DNA of 64,000 bases, from positions 310,001 through 374,000 of the forward strand of contig NZ_JAINFL010000004.1 of assembly GCF_022458895.1 (NCBI RefSeq). Direction: 5' to 3'. Position numbers and translations under genes: made by a program. Under the pieces are notes generated by a model that was given only the letters and a program-made list of their open reading frames with translations, was not told the origin of the DNA and did not search any database. The first letter of the stretch is position 1; the number at the start of each line of letters is the position of its first letter. This DNA is from Roseihalotalea indica (GTDB taxonomy: Bacteria; Bacteroidota; Bacteroidia; Cytophagales; Cyclobacteriaceae). This document shows, piece after piece, positions 50,319 to 58,906 of this stretch.

Positions 50319-51877
50319 TGATGCGATCTACTATACAACCGCTTATTGTTTTGCTCAGCCTGCTTGCCACCTTTTGCACCCCCAGGCCTGACTCATCAAC
50401 TAACACTTCAACTAAAGAAGACCAGCCATTTCCTAATATCGTATTGATTTATACTGATGACGTAGGATACGGCGATCTAAGCTGCTACGGCGCCACTGAA
50501 ATCACCACTCCTAATCTAGACCGCTTGGCCAGCCAGGGTTTGCGCTTCACTGATGCTCACACTACTTCGGCCACCTGTACCCCATCGCGCTATGGATTAT
50601 TAACCGGCCACTATCCCTGGCGTAAAAAAGGTACGGGCATTGCCCGAGGCGATGCCGCGTTAATCATTGACCCTGACCGAACCACCCTGCCGGATGTATT
50701 AAAGCAAGCTGGCTATACCACAGGTGTAGTAGGAAAATGGCACCTGGGCTTAGGCCCGGAAGGTGGCCCTGACTGGAACGGAGAAATCACCCCTTCCCCA
50801 CTCGACATCGGTTTTGATGAATCTTTTCTTATTCCGGCCACGGGTGACCGGGTCCCAACGGTTTATGTACAAAATCGCAAGGTTCTGAGACTTGACCCGC
50901 AAGACCCCATTACGGTCAGCTTTGATGGCCCACTCGGCGATGAACCTACCGGACGAGATAACCCCGAACTACTGAAGATGAAACCCAGCCACGGCCATGA
51001 TATGACTATCGTGAATGGCATTAGCCGGATTGGATACATGACTGGCGGCGAGAATGCTCGCTGGGTTGATGAAAATATTGCTGATACCATTACTACTCGC
51101 GCTATTGAGTTTATAGAGAAACATCAGCAAGATCCTTTCTTTTTGTATTTCTCTACTCACGATATTCATGTACCCCGCGTACCCCACCCCCGATTTGCCG
51201 GAAAAAGCGGCTTAGGAGCCCGCGGTGATGCCATGCTGCAACTTGATTGGTCGGTTGGGCAGATTATGAAAACCCTGGATAGCCTTCAACTTACTGAAAA
51301 CACTCTTCTCATATTTACCAGCGATAACGGTCCGGTGGTAGACGATGGTTATCATGACCAGTCGGTAGAACAACTGGGTAATCATAAACCTGCGGGTGAT
51401 TTTCGGGGAGGTAAATACAGTGCCTTTGAGGCGGGAACCCGGGTACCACTAATCATTCGCTGGCCCGGGAAAATTAATACTGGGGTATCAAATGCCCTGG
51501 TTAGCCAGATTGATTTCATGGCATCGTTTGCCGAACTGACCCAGCAAAGTGTAAGTAATGAAGCCGGTCCTGATAGTCAGAATGCACTTCCAGCACTTTT
51601 AGGTAATGCTAATGAAGGGCGAGATTTTGTTGTTGAACACGCTGCTTCCGGCACGCTTTCGTTAATCAAAGATCAATGGAAATATATTGAACCCAGCCAG
51701 GCTCAGGCCTACAACCGATACACTGATATTGAACTGGGAAATGCCCCCGAACCTCAGTTATATAACCTGACTGAAAGCACCGAGGAGCAACAAAACGTAG
51801 CGGATGCAAACCCCGAAGTTACTAAAGAAATGGCGACACTGTTAGATAGCATCAGGGCAGAAGAAACCGCCCCCTGA
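50318..51877 (+). CDS. S1-type arylsulfatase lipoprotein (first copy)
   Basis: A 519-residue type I sulfatase. The signal ends LLATFC (Cys20), so it is a lipoprotein. The metal-binding entry is NIVLIYTDDVGYGDLSCYG (Asp47/48), the formylglycine site is CTPSRYGLLTG at Cys87 (C-x-P-S-R), followed by VVGKWHLGLG, HDIHVPRVPHPRF, LLIFTSDNGPV and GTRVPLIIRWPGK. The active Cys must be oxidised to formylglycine by a maturase not in this window. It is strongly similar along its length to the second sulfatase at the far end of the locus, sharing stretches such as ATGDRVPTVYV, TIVNGISRIGYM and FRGGKYSAFEAGTRVP/FKGGKYSAFEAGTRVP. It removes sulfate esters from the glycan imported by the adjacent SusCD system. 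Confidence 0.94.
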   Translation: MMRSTIQPLIVLLSLLATFCTPRPDSSTNTSTKEDQPFPNIVLIYTDDVGYGDLSCYGATEITTPNLDRLASQGLRFTDAHTTSATCTPSRYGLLTGHYPWRKKGTGIARGDAALIIDPDRTTLPDVLKQAGYTTGVVGKWHLGLGPEGGPDWNGEITPSPLDIGFDESFLIPATGDRVPTVYVQNRKVLRLDPQDPITVSFDGPLGDEPTGRDNPELLKMKPSHGHDMTIVNGISRIGYMTGGENARWVDENIADTITTRAIEFIEKHQQDPFFLYFSTHDIHVPRVPHPRFAGKSGLGARGDAMLQLDWSVGQIMKTLDSLQLTENTLLIFTSDNGPVVDDGYHDQSVEQLGNHKPAGDFRGGKYSAFEAGTRVPLIIRWPGKINTGVSNALVSQIDFMASFAELTQQSVSNEAGPDSQNALPALLGNANEGRDFVVEHAASGTLSLIKDQWKYIEPSQAQAYNRYTDIELGNAPEPQLYNLTESTEEQQNVADANPEVTKEMATLLDSIRAEETAP

Positions 51878-51887
51878 TCATAAAACA

Positions 51888-52484
51888 TCAGTCCTTAAAA
51901 AATAAGCTCAACAGCAGAAACAGCGTGATATCAGCGTGAGTGGCCACATATTCTCTCAGACTCTTTGAAGCTTTTACTAGTTGGACTTTCACGGTATTTT
52001 TAGAGATGCCTAGTTTTATGGCAATTTCCTCATAGCTCATGCCCATCTGCCTGCTCATGGTAAAGATCAGTCTGCGCCGGGGCGATAAAGAATTGATGGC
52101 TCCATCGGCCAGTTTCTCGTATTCTTCTTCAATCATCTTGTCTTCAGCCGGACTATCAACTGGCAGGCAAACCTTAGCCTGCATTTCCTGACGAAACTTT
52201 AGTTCACGGGCAGACCGCTTCAGGCAGTTAAAACTGAGGTCACGGGTAATCTTATACAGCAGCGCATCCAATGAACGGTCGGGGTCTATACGATCTCGCT
52301 TTTTCCATACCGTCAGAAATACATCCTGCATGACCTCTTCGGCTAGCACCTCTGATTTTATCAGCTTAAGGCAATACGCATACACTTGTTGATGCTTTTG
52401 GTTGAAAAGCATTTCAAAGGCCTTTTGGTCCCCTTGAGCAAGCCGATAAATGAAAGAGGTATAGAACTGATTACCAGTAGACAT
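51888..52484 (-). CDS. FecI-type ECF sigma factor
   Basis: A 198-residue ECF sigma factor of the Bacteroidota sigma-70 group. Region 2 shows QGDQKAFEMLFNQKHQQVYAYCLKLIKSEVLAEEVMQDVFLTVWKKRD (E-V-M-Q-D-V-F core) and LLYKITRDLSFNCLKR. Region 4 shows LSPRRRLIFTMSRQMGMSYEEIAIKLGISKNTVKVQLVKASKSLR, then a hydrophobic tail (LFLLLSLFF) frequent in this group. It diverges from the fecR-type gene and converges with the sulfatase gene. Signal flow is expected to be glycan to SusC-STN to FecR to this sigma factor, which then activates the susCD operon. Confidence 0.94.
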   Translation of the reverse strand: MSTGNQFYTSFIYRLAQGDQKAFEMLFNQKHQQVYAYCLKLIKSEVLAEEVMQDVFLTVWKKRDRIDPDRSLDALLYKITRDLSFNCLKRSARELKFRQEMQAKVCLPVDSPAEDKMIEEEYEKLADGAINSLSPRRRLIFTMSRQMGMSYEEIAIKLGISKNTVKVQLVKASKSLREYVATHADITLFLLLSLFFKD

Positions 52485-52645
52485 GCCTGTTAATTGGAAG
52501 AATGGTAAAACCAGAAACCGAAAATAAGTACATTTTAATCATAATTCAAAACACACTTTTTTTTAAAAAAACTTTTCTCCGGAGTAATCCTTTCTCTCAT
52601 TTCAATTGGATTATCTGTAAATCTCACGACTAAACCGTCATATAC

Positions 52646-53623
52646 ATGCACCGGAGAGACTTACTGAAAAAATTGCTGGATGGTCAGCTAACCCAGGAAG
52701 AATTTGACCTGCTAATAGAAGAGATGAACCGGGCGGATACCCCTGAGGCATACGAACAGACTCTTCAGCAGCTCTGGCAGAATTCCGCTCAATCTAGCGA
52801 ATTATCACCCGCCGAGTCTGACCGGATGCTGGGTAACTTCAAGCAACGTCTGAAAGCAGATGCTCCACAGAAGAAACAGTTTATCTTACCTCGCATCTGG
52901 TACCGGGCGGCAGCTATTACCGGAATATTGCTGATAGGAATGGCCGTATGGTGGCTTATCGGAAAGGAGCAGCAGATTGAGTATGCCACAGGTTATGGCG
53001 AAACTCAAACAATTATTCTGCCTGATAGCACTTCCGTTATACTTAATGGTAATTCCAGACTGAGCTTTGATGAACACTGGAGCTCTGAGAAACCTCGGGA
53101 AGTATGGCTAGATGGTGAAGCGTACTTTTCAGTAGTACATACTCAAAACAATCAGCGTTTCCGGGTAAATGTAACTGATGAATTACAAATAGAAGTGCTG
53201 GGTACTGAATTTAACGTGAATGATCGGCGGGAAAAAGCGCAGGTAGTATTGAGCCGGGGCAAAGTACGGTTAGATGTCCGTGATACCAATCAGCCCCAAA
53301 CCCTGACCATGCAACCCGGAGAATTAGTAGAATTTTCAGAAACAGACAAAACGCTCTCCAAAAAGCAGGTGAACCCCGAGCAGTATATAGCCTGGCGACA
53401 TCACACCATGGTATTCGAAGAAACCACCCTGCGAGACATTGCTGATGATCTGGAAGATAATTACGGGGTCACTATCACTATTGAAGATTCTACCCTGGCT
53501 ACCACTAAACTAACCGGTGCTTTCCCCACGCATAATCTGGAAATGATCCTCACGTCGTTACCTACCATCATTGATATGGATATACAAACGGATGATAAGC
53601 AGATCATTTTTAGCAGTAAATAA
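52646..53623 (+). CDS. FecR-type anti-sigma factor
   Basis: A 325-residue single-pass regulator. The cytoplasmic N-terminus (LLKKLLDGQLTQEEFDLLIEEMN) is the sigma-binding arm. A membrane helix spans about residues 89-108 (AAAITGILLIGMAVWWLIG). The periplasmic FecR domain shows TGYGETQTIILPDSTSVILNGNSRLSF and WLDGEAYFSV, then DELQIEVLGTEFNVNDR; the C-terminal domain contacts the SusC STN domain. It is adjacent to and divergent from its sigma factor and lies 67 bases before the STN-containing SusC gene, the standard trans-envelope signalling arrangement. Confidence 0.94.
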   Translation: MHRRDLLKKLLDGQLTQEEFDLLIEEMNRADTPEAYEQTLQQLWQNSAQSSELSPAESDRMLGNFKQRLKADAPQKKQFILPRIWYRAAAITGILLIGMAVWWLIGKEQQIEYATGYGETQTIILPDSTSVILNGNSRLSFDEHWSSEKPREVWLDGEAYFSVVHTQNNQRFRVNVTDELQIEVLGTEFNVNDRREKAQVVLSRGKVRLDVRDTNQPQTLTMQPGELVEFSETDKTLSKKQVNPEQYIAWRHHTMVFEETTLRDIADDLEDNYGVTITIEDSTLATTKLTGAFPTHNLEMILTSLPTIIDMDIQTDDKQIIFSSK

Positions 53624-53690
53624 AGAGCCCGTCTTAGCGCTGTTAGATCGCTGTACCCGACTACAAAGATTATACTAATACCAACGTAAC

Positions 53691-56600
53691 ATGAATATTA
53701 TGAGTAACCTAAAACCATCATTTACTATGTATGTGATGATCGCTCTTCTATGCTGTATTTTCAGTAGAGAGACACTCTCACAAACTCTTGCTTTTAAAGA
53801 CTACTCCTGGCAAGACGATCAGGAAACCAGACAAACCCTAAATGATGTACTGAAGAATCTGGAGTCCCGGTATAATATCAACTTTACCTACCGTAGTGAG
53901 ATTGTTCAGGATAAATATGTGGATCGGAAGTGGCAGAATGAAGCGAAAGATAACCTGGAAGAGCAACTCACCAAGTTACTGACTCCCTTTAGCCTGATCT
54001 ACAAAAAAGCTGAGGATAGATACTACCTCATTTACCCCAAAACCGAGCAGCAAAATGTCCCTAAGATTAAACCTACTGACAAAGGCCAGCTTAACCACGG
54101 TATCACTATTCGGCAAACCATACCCGGTTCTAAATCTTTACCTCGTAGACTTCCCCCACAAAAACGCGCTTCATCCATTCTGGAAAAAACAATTACTGGC
54201 AAGGTGACTGATGAGAACAATGAGTCGTTGCCCGGTGTGAATATTCTGGTAAGAAACACCAGTGTCGGAACGGTTACCGATGTAGACGGAAACTACCGCC
54301 TCACAGTATCCGACAATGCTACTACCCTGGTTTTCTCCTCCGTGGGATATCTGACCGAGGAAGTCTCTATCGGCAATCAAAATACTATCAATGTTCAGAT
54401 GCTACCTGATATTCAGTCTTTATCAGAGGTGGTGGTCATAGGGTACGGAACCCAGAAAAAGAGCGACCTGACCGGCTCAATCTCATCCATCAGCGGAGAA
54501 GATATTCAGAAGATGCCAGTCACCTCTCTGGATCAGGCTTTGCAGGGGCGGGCACCCGGAGTACAGATCACCCAAACGTCCGGCCAGCCTGGTGGCGGGG
54601 TAAGCGTCCGGATACGGGGTAGTAACTCTATCACTGCCGGTAACGAACCCCTGTATGTTATTGATGGAATGCCGATTTATAACGATAACTCCACCGTGAA
54701 CGCCGGGGTAACCCAATCCGATGGTCAGAACCCGCTGGCAACTATTAACCCGCAAAATATTGAGTCTATTGAGGTATTAAAAGATGCTTCAGCCACCGCA
54801 ATTTATGGAGCCCGAGGTGCCAACGGAGTAGTGATCATCACCACCAAACAAGGGCGGTTAGGTGAAAATCGCATTGACTTTGATGCCTCCTTTGGTATAC
54901 AGGAAGTGCGCCGCAAAATGCCCATCCTGAACGCCCGACAATTTGCTGAATTCTCGAATGAGGCGTATCGTAACGGACAGGTTTACTTGTTAGAGGATCA
55001 ACCCGACCCAGGTGCTTACGCGGTGTACACCGAAGACCAAGTAAACTCATACGGAAAAGGCACTGATTGGCAAGATGAATTATTTCGGCCTGCGCCTCGT
55101 ACCAATTATGGCCTCTCGTTTTCCGGTGGAAATGAAAACACCAAATACTCAGTATCCGGAAGTTATTTCAATCAGCAGGGTACCATCATCAACTCAGATT
55201 TTAAACGAGCCATGATTAGGGTTAACCTTGATCAAAAGCTCACTCCTAAAATATCCATTGGTAATAATATCGCTATCAGCCGCTCATGGTCTGATTTGGC
55301 CTATACAGGTGCCGGATTCAACGTTGGCGCTTCGCCTTCGATAGTGCTGGCTGCACTGGGGTTTAACCCTATCTTACCAGTGCGAGACCCTGAAACCGGC
55401 GAATTTACCTACCAAAACCGACATGTTGGCGAAGGCAATGGTGACTATCAACCCGCCGTACCGTTTTACAACCCTATTGCCTATGCCACTCAGGCTATTA
55501 ATCAAAACATCTCTAACCGAGTGCTGGGAAGTGTTTATGGTGAATACAATATTCTTGAAAACCTCAAGCTTAGAGTAAACTTAGGAGTTGACTTGCTGAA
55601 CAATAAGCAAAATCACTTTGTACCCAGCACCATCAGCCTGGCCGCGGGTAGCAAGGGGGAGGCCGCTGTTGGCACGGTAGAGAACTTTACGATTACGAAT
55701 GAGAACATCATCAACTATCGAAAAACCTGGGGAACATTGCATAGTATTGATGTAACCGGTGGTTTTTCAGTACAAAGATTTTATCAGGAAAGACTTTCCG
55801 CCTCCGCAGAAGGATTTTCTTCCAACGCCATTTCTTTTCATAATCTCTCGGCCGGTGCAGTACAAAACCCTTCAATATCTGCCACGCGCGACTGGTCGCT
55901 GGTATCGTACCTGGCTCGGGTAAATTATAAACTAGCCGATAAGTATTTATTTACCCTGACCGGACGAGCTGATGGTTCTTCACGCTTCGGTAGCGGAAAC
56001 AAGTTCGGGTATTTTCCTTCCGGAGCCATTGCCTGGCGAGTATCGGAAGAGTCTTTTATGCAGCAAGTGCCGACCATTTCTAATCTGAAGATCAGGGCCA
56101 GCTACGGACTAACCGGTAACCAGGAATTGCCATTGTATCAATCACTCTCCGTGCTGGATGAAACCCGCTACATTCTCGATCAAAAACCAGTGATCGGCTT
56201 TCGTCCCATTCGCATTGCCAACCCCGATCTAAAATGGGAGACTACCGAACAGTTTGACATTGGATTAGACCTGGGGCTATTCAAACAACGCTTACGAATA
56301 ACTGCTGACTATTATCAGAAAAACACAAGAGATTTACTCTTGCAGGTGTTCTTACCCACTTCTTCGGGTTTCTCTTCGGCCATTCAAAATATTGGAGGCA
56401 CCGAGAATCAGGGTGTTGAGTTAGCGATAGAAGGTGATATTTTAACCGGAGAGTTTACCTGGAATGCTGGATTTAACATTTCAACAAATCGCAACATGGT
56501 AACCGATCTTGGTGATGAAGAACACCGGTTTATTAATGTACCCAGTTTTCACGCAGCATCTCAGCCAGTGGCTATTTTAGAGGTGGGCAAATCCTTAGGT

Positions 56601-57293
56601 AACTTCTACGGATGGGAAACCGATGGTTTTCTGGACGATGCCGCCGAAGTTGATGCCGCAGCAGATCAAACGCCGGTAACCGGTAGCAAAATGATTCCCG
56701 GGGTACCCCGCTTTGTAGATCAGAACGACGACGGAGTAGTGAATGAAGATGACCGGACGATTATCGGGAATGCCATGCCCGACTTTATCGGTGGCTTCTC
56801 CACGAACATGTCTTACAAAGGGTTTGACCTGAGTGCGTTGTTTTCTTATTCGGTTGGAAATGAAATTCTGAACGCCAATCGTCAATGGCTGGAGTTTCGT
56901 AACGGACGACACAATAATACCCTGGATGTGATTAACCGCTGGTCACCGGAAAAAACGCCGGAGCAAAACCGTAATGCTGAAACGGGTTTGGCTATTAACC
57001 CAAATGCCGTTAGCCCATTCGTGGTCTACGACCGATGGATAGAAGATGGCTCCTATCTCCGGCTTAATAATATTCAACTAAGCTATAACATTCCTACTGA
57101 AAAACTGGGTATGAATGGTATTCGTCAGGTCAGAATCTACGTGAGCGGACAAAACCTGCTTACCTTCACCAACTACGGTGGCTTTGATCCGGAGGTAAAC
57201 CGTTTTGGGCAGGACAATATCCTGCGTGGCTTTGATGTTAACGCCTATCCTATCTCAAAAACCTATCTGGTTGGAATCAACATCGGATTATAA
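53691..57293 (+). CDS. SusC/RagA TonB-dependent transporter with STN signalling domain
   Basis: A 1200-residue outer-membrane transporter, longer than the other SusC here because of an N-terminal STN domain (about residues 35-120: QTLNDVLKNLESRYNINFTYRSE...LLTPFSLIYKKAEDRYYLIYPK). A carboxypeptidase-regulatory-like domain follows (ITGKVTDENNESLPGVNILVRNTSVGTVTDVDGNY), then the TonB box/plug (SLSEVVVIGYGTQKKSDLTGSISS, EPLYVIDGMPIYND, VLKDASATAIYGARGANGVVIITTK) and a barrel ending YLVGINIGL. STN binds FecR to report substrate passage. The first start is used; Met4 or Met13 are also possible. It is followed by susD after 18 bases. Confidence 0.95.
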   Translation: MNIMSNLKPSFTMYVMIALLCCIFSRETLSQTLAFKDYSWQDDQETRQTLNDVLKNLESRYNINFTYRSEIVQDKYVDRKWQNEAKDNLEEQLTKLLTPFSLIYKKAEDRYYLIYPKTEQQNVPKIKPTDKGQLNHGITIRQTIPGSKSLPRRLPPQKRASSILEKTITGKVTDENNESLPGVNILVRNTSVGTVTDVDGNYRLTVSDNATTLVFSSVGYLTEEVSIGNQNTINVQMLPDIQSLSEVVVIGYGTQKKSDLTGSISSISGEDIQKMPVTSLDQALQGRAPGVQITQTSGQPGGGVSVRIRGSNSITAGNEPLYVIDGMPIYNDNSTVNAGVTQSDGQNPLATINPQNIESIEVLKDASATAIYGARGANGVVIITTKQGRLGENRIDFDASFGIQEVRRKMPILNARQFAEFSNEAYRNGQVYLLEDQPDPGAYAVYTEDQVNSYGKGTDWQDELFRPAPRTNYGLSFSGGNENTKYSVSGSYFNQQGTIINSDFKRAMIRVNLDQKLTPKISIGNNIAISRSWSDLAYTGAGFNVGASPSIVLAALGFNPILPVRDPETGEFTYQNRHVGEGNGDYQPAVPFYNPIAYATQAINQNISNRVLGSVYGEYNILENLKLRVNLGVDLLNNKQNHFVPSTISLAAGSKGEAAVGTVENFTITNENIINYRKTWGTLHSIDVTGGFSVQRFYQERLSASAEGFSSNAISFHNLSAGAVQNPSISATRDWSLVSYLARVNYKLADKYLFTLTGRADGSSRFGSGNKFGYFPSGAIAWRVSEESFMQQVPTISNLKIRASYGLTGNQELPLYQSLSVLDETRYILDQKPVIGFRPIRIANPDLKWETTEQFDIGLDLGLFKQRLRITADYYQKNTRDLLLQVFLPTSSGFSSAIQNIGGTENQGVELAIEGDILTGEFTWNAGFNISTNRNMVTDLGDEEHRFINVPSFHAASQPVAILEVGKSLGNFYGWETDGFLDDAAEVDAAADQTPVTGSKMIPGVPRFVDQNDDGVVNEDDRTIIGNAMPDFIGGFSTNMSYKGFDLSALFSYSVGNEILNANRQWLEFRNGRHNNTLDVINRWSPEKTPEQNRNAETGLAINPNAVSPFVVYDRWIEDGSYLRLNNIQLSYNIPTEKLGMNGIRQVRIYVSGQNLLTFTNYGGFDPEVNRFGQDNILRGFDVNAYPISKTYLVGINIGL

Positions 57294-57311
57294 TATCTAA
57301 TAACAGCACTT

Positions 57312-58736
57312 ATGAAAACCCCTATATCATATTTTAAATCAATCAGTGTTCTGTTCCTGATTTTCACCCTTAGTGGTTGTGAAGATTTTCTGGAAAGCGA
57401 CCCTAAAAGTTTTATTGCCCCCGAGAATTTTTATCAGGACCGGGACCAGGCCACCGCGGCGGCTAATGCGATTTACGATGTTCTGGCCTCTACTGGTCTT
57501 TACGGAAGCTATCATAATTACATTACATTCGGTGACATAGCTGCCAATGGAATCACCCAGGGCGAGGTTGCGTTTGACCAGCATACGATCAACTCTTCTA
57601 ATGGTATTTTATCCAGCATGTGGGATGCATCATACGATGGAATTAATCGAGCCAATGCAGTCATTGATCGAGTACCAGCTTCTCAGATGCAGGAAGAAGT
57701 TAAAAACCGGATTCTTGGCGAGGCATACTTTTTACGAGGCCTGTTTTATTTTAATCTGGTGAGAATCTTCGGGGGGGTGCCACTGCACACGTCAGAAGTA
57801 AACTCATTGGAAAAAGTAGCCTTGGCCAAATCTTCGGAAGATGAAATCTATCAAACGATCGTTGCGGATCTGGAGAAAGCAAGCGAGTCGTTACCCATTG
57901 TGCCTACTGAGGTTGGCCGAGCAACCCAGGGAGCCGCCAAAACCTTATTAGCCAAGGTTCATCTAACCCTGGGTGATTTTGAACAAGCCCGAAATCTTTC
58001 AAAAGAGGTAATGGACCTTGGAGTTTACGAACTATGGGAAACCTACGAGGATGTATTTAAAGTAGCTAACGAAAACGGCAAAGAGTCGGTGTTTGAAGTG
58101 CAGTTCAGAAGCAATGCCGGAGGCGAGGGTAACAGTAAAACCTTTATTATCCCTTCCCGACTAACCGACCTGGTTATGAATGGCCCGGTATTTCGCGACT
58201 ATTACCTAACCGAAGACCTAATTAATCTTTATGCCCCGGAAGACCAGCGAGCAGCGACCAACGCAGTAGATTCACTCATTGTAGGCACTGACACAGTGCG
58301 CTTCGATGGCACCGTTAGTATCAAATATCTGGATGACAGCTTTACGACTGACGTGCAGGATGCCGATAACAATTTTATTGTGATGCGCTACGCGGAGGTT
58401 CTCCTGATGTTTGCTGAAGCCGAAAACGAAGTGGCCGGACCAACCGCTGCAGCCATTGATGCCGTTAATCAGGTACGCCGACGAGCATTTAGTCAGGATA
58501 TTATGAGCCCTTCCGACTATGATCTGAATGCCGGAATCAGTCAGGCAGCCTTGCAGCAAGCCATCTGGGATGAACGCTTTAGGGAGTTTCCAATGGAAGG
58601 TATGCAGTGGTTTGATCTGAAAAGGACCAACCGGCTGCTAGCTATAGAAGAGATTGAGGAATATCAGGCGGTATATCCGATACCCCTCCGGGAGATGGAT
58701 ATCAACCAGCAAATGGTGCAGAATACGGGCTACTAA
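57312..58736 (+). CDS. RagB/SusD family nutrient-binding lipoprotein
   Basis: A 474-residue SusD-type lipoprotein with lipobox FTLSGC. Recognised regions: ATAAANAIYDVLASTGLYGSYHNYITFGD, RILGEAYFLRGLFYFNLVRIFGGVPLHTSEV (the G-E-A-x-F-L-R-A/G-x-x-Y-F signature), RATQGAAKTLLAKVHLTLGDFEQA, and the end DERFREFPMEGMQWFDLKRTNRL...YPIPLREMDIN. It caps the SusC pore at the cell surface and binds the glycan. Encoded right after the STN-type SusC and followed by a strong terminator, so FecI-controlled susCD form one unit. Confidence 0.95.
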   Translation: MKTPISYFKSISVLFLIFTLSGCEDFLESDPKSFIAPENFYQDRDQATAAANAIYDVLASTGLYGSYHNYITFGDIAANGITQGEVAFDQHTINSSNGILSSMWDASYDGINRANAVIDRVPASQMQEEVKNRILGEAYFLRGLFYFNLVRIFGGVPLHTSEVNSLEKVALAKSSEDEIYQTIVADLEKASESLPIVPTEVGRATQGAAKTLLAKVHLTLGDFEQARNLSKEVMDLGVYELWETYEDVFKVANENGKESVFEVQFRSNAGGEGNSKTFIIPSRLTDLVMNGPVFRDYYLTEDLINLYAPEDQRAATNAVDSLIVGTDTVRFDGTVSIKYLDDSFTTDVQDADNNFIVMRYAEVLLMFAEAENEVAGPTAAAIDAVNQVRRRAFSQDIMSPSDYDLNAGISQAALQQAIWDERFREFPMEGMQWFDLKRTNRLLAIEEIEEYQAVYPIPLREMDINQQMVQNTGY

Positions 58737-58756
58737 CCAACAACCGGCCCCATAGC

Positions 58757-58790
58757 AAAGCAAACCTAATATTTCGGGTTTGCTTTTTTT
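58757..58790 (+). terminator. Rho-independent terminator after susD
   Basis: AAAGCAAACC (58757-58766) pairs perfectly over 10 bp with GGTTTGCTTT (58777-58786), and the T-run continues to 58790. It ends the susCD transcript, 20 bases after the stop. Confidence 0.9.
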
Positions 58791-58906
58791 GTTTCCGCCG
58801 ATGACGAACACCCTCCTCACTTCAAAAATCTGATTATTATAAAGGTGAAAGTGCTTTTTATCCTTATCTTCCCTTCTTTGATTTTTTTTATTAACAACAG
58901 CAACCT

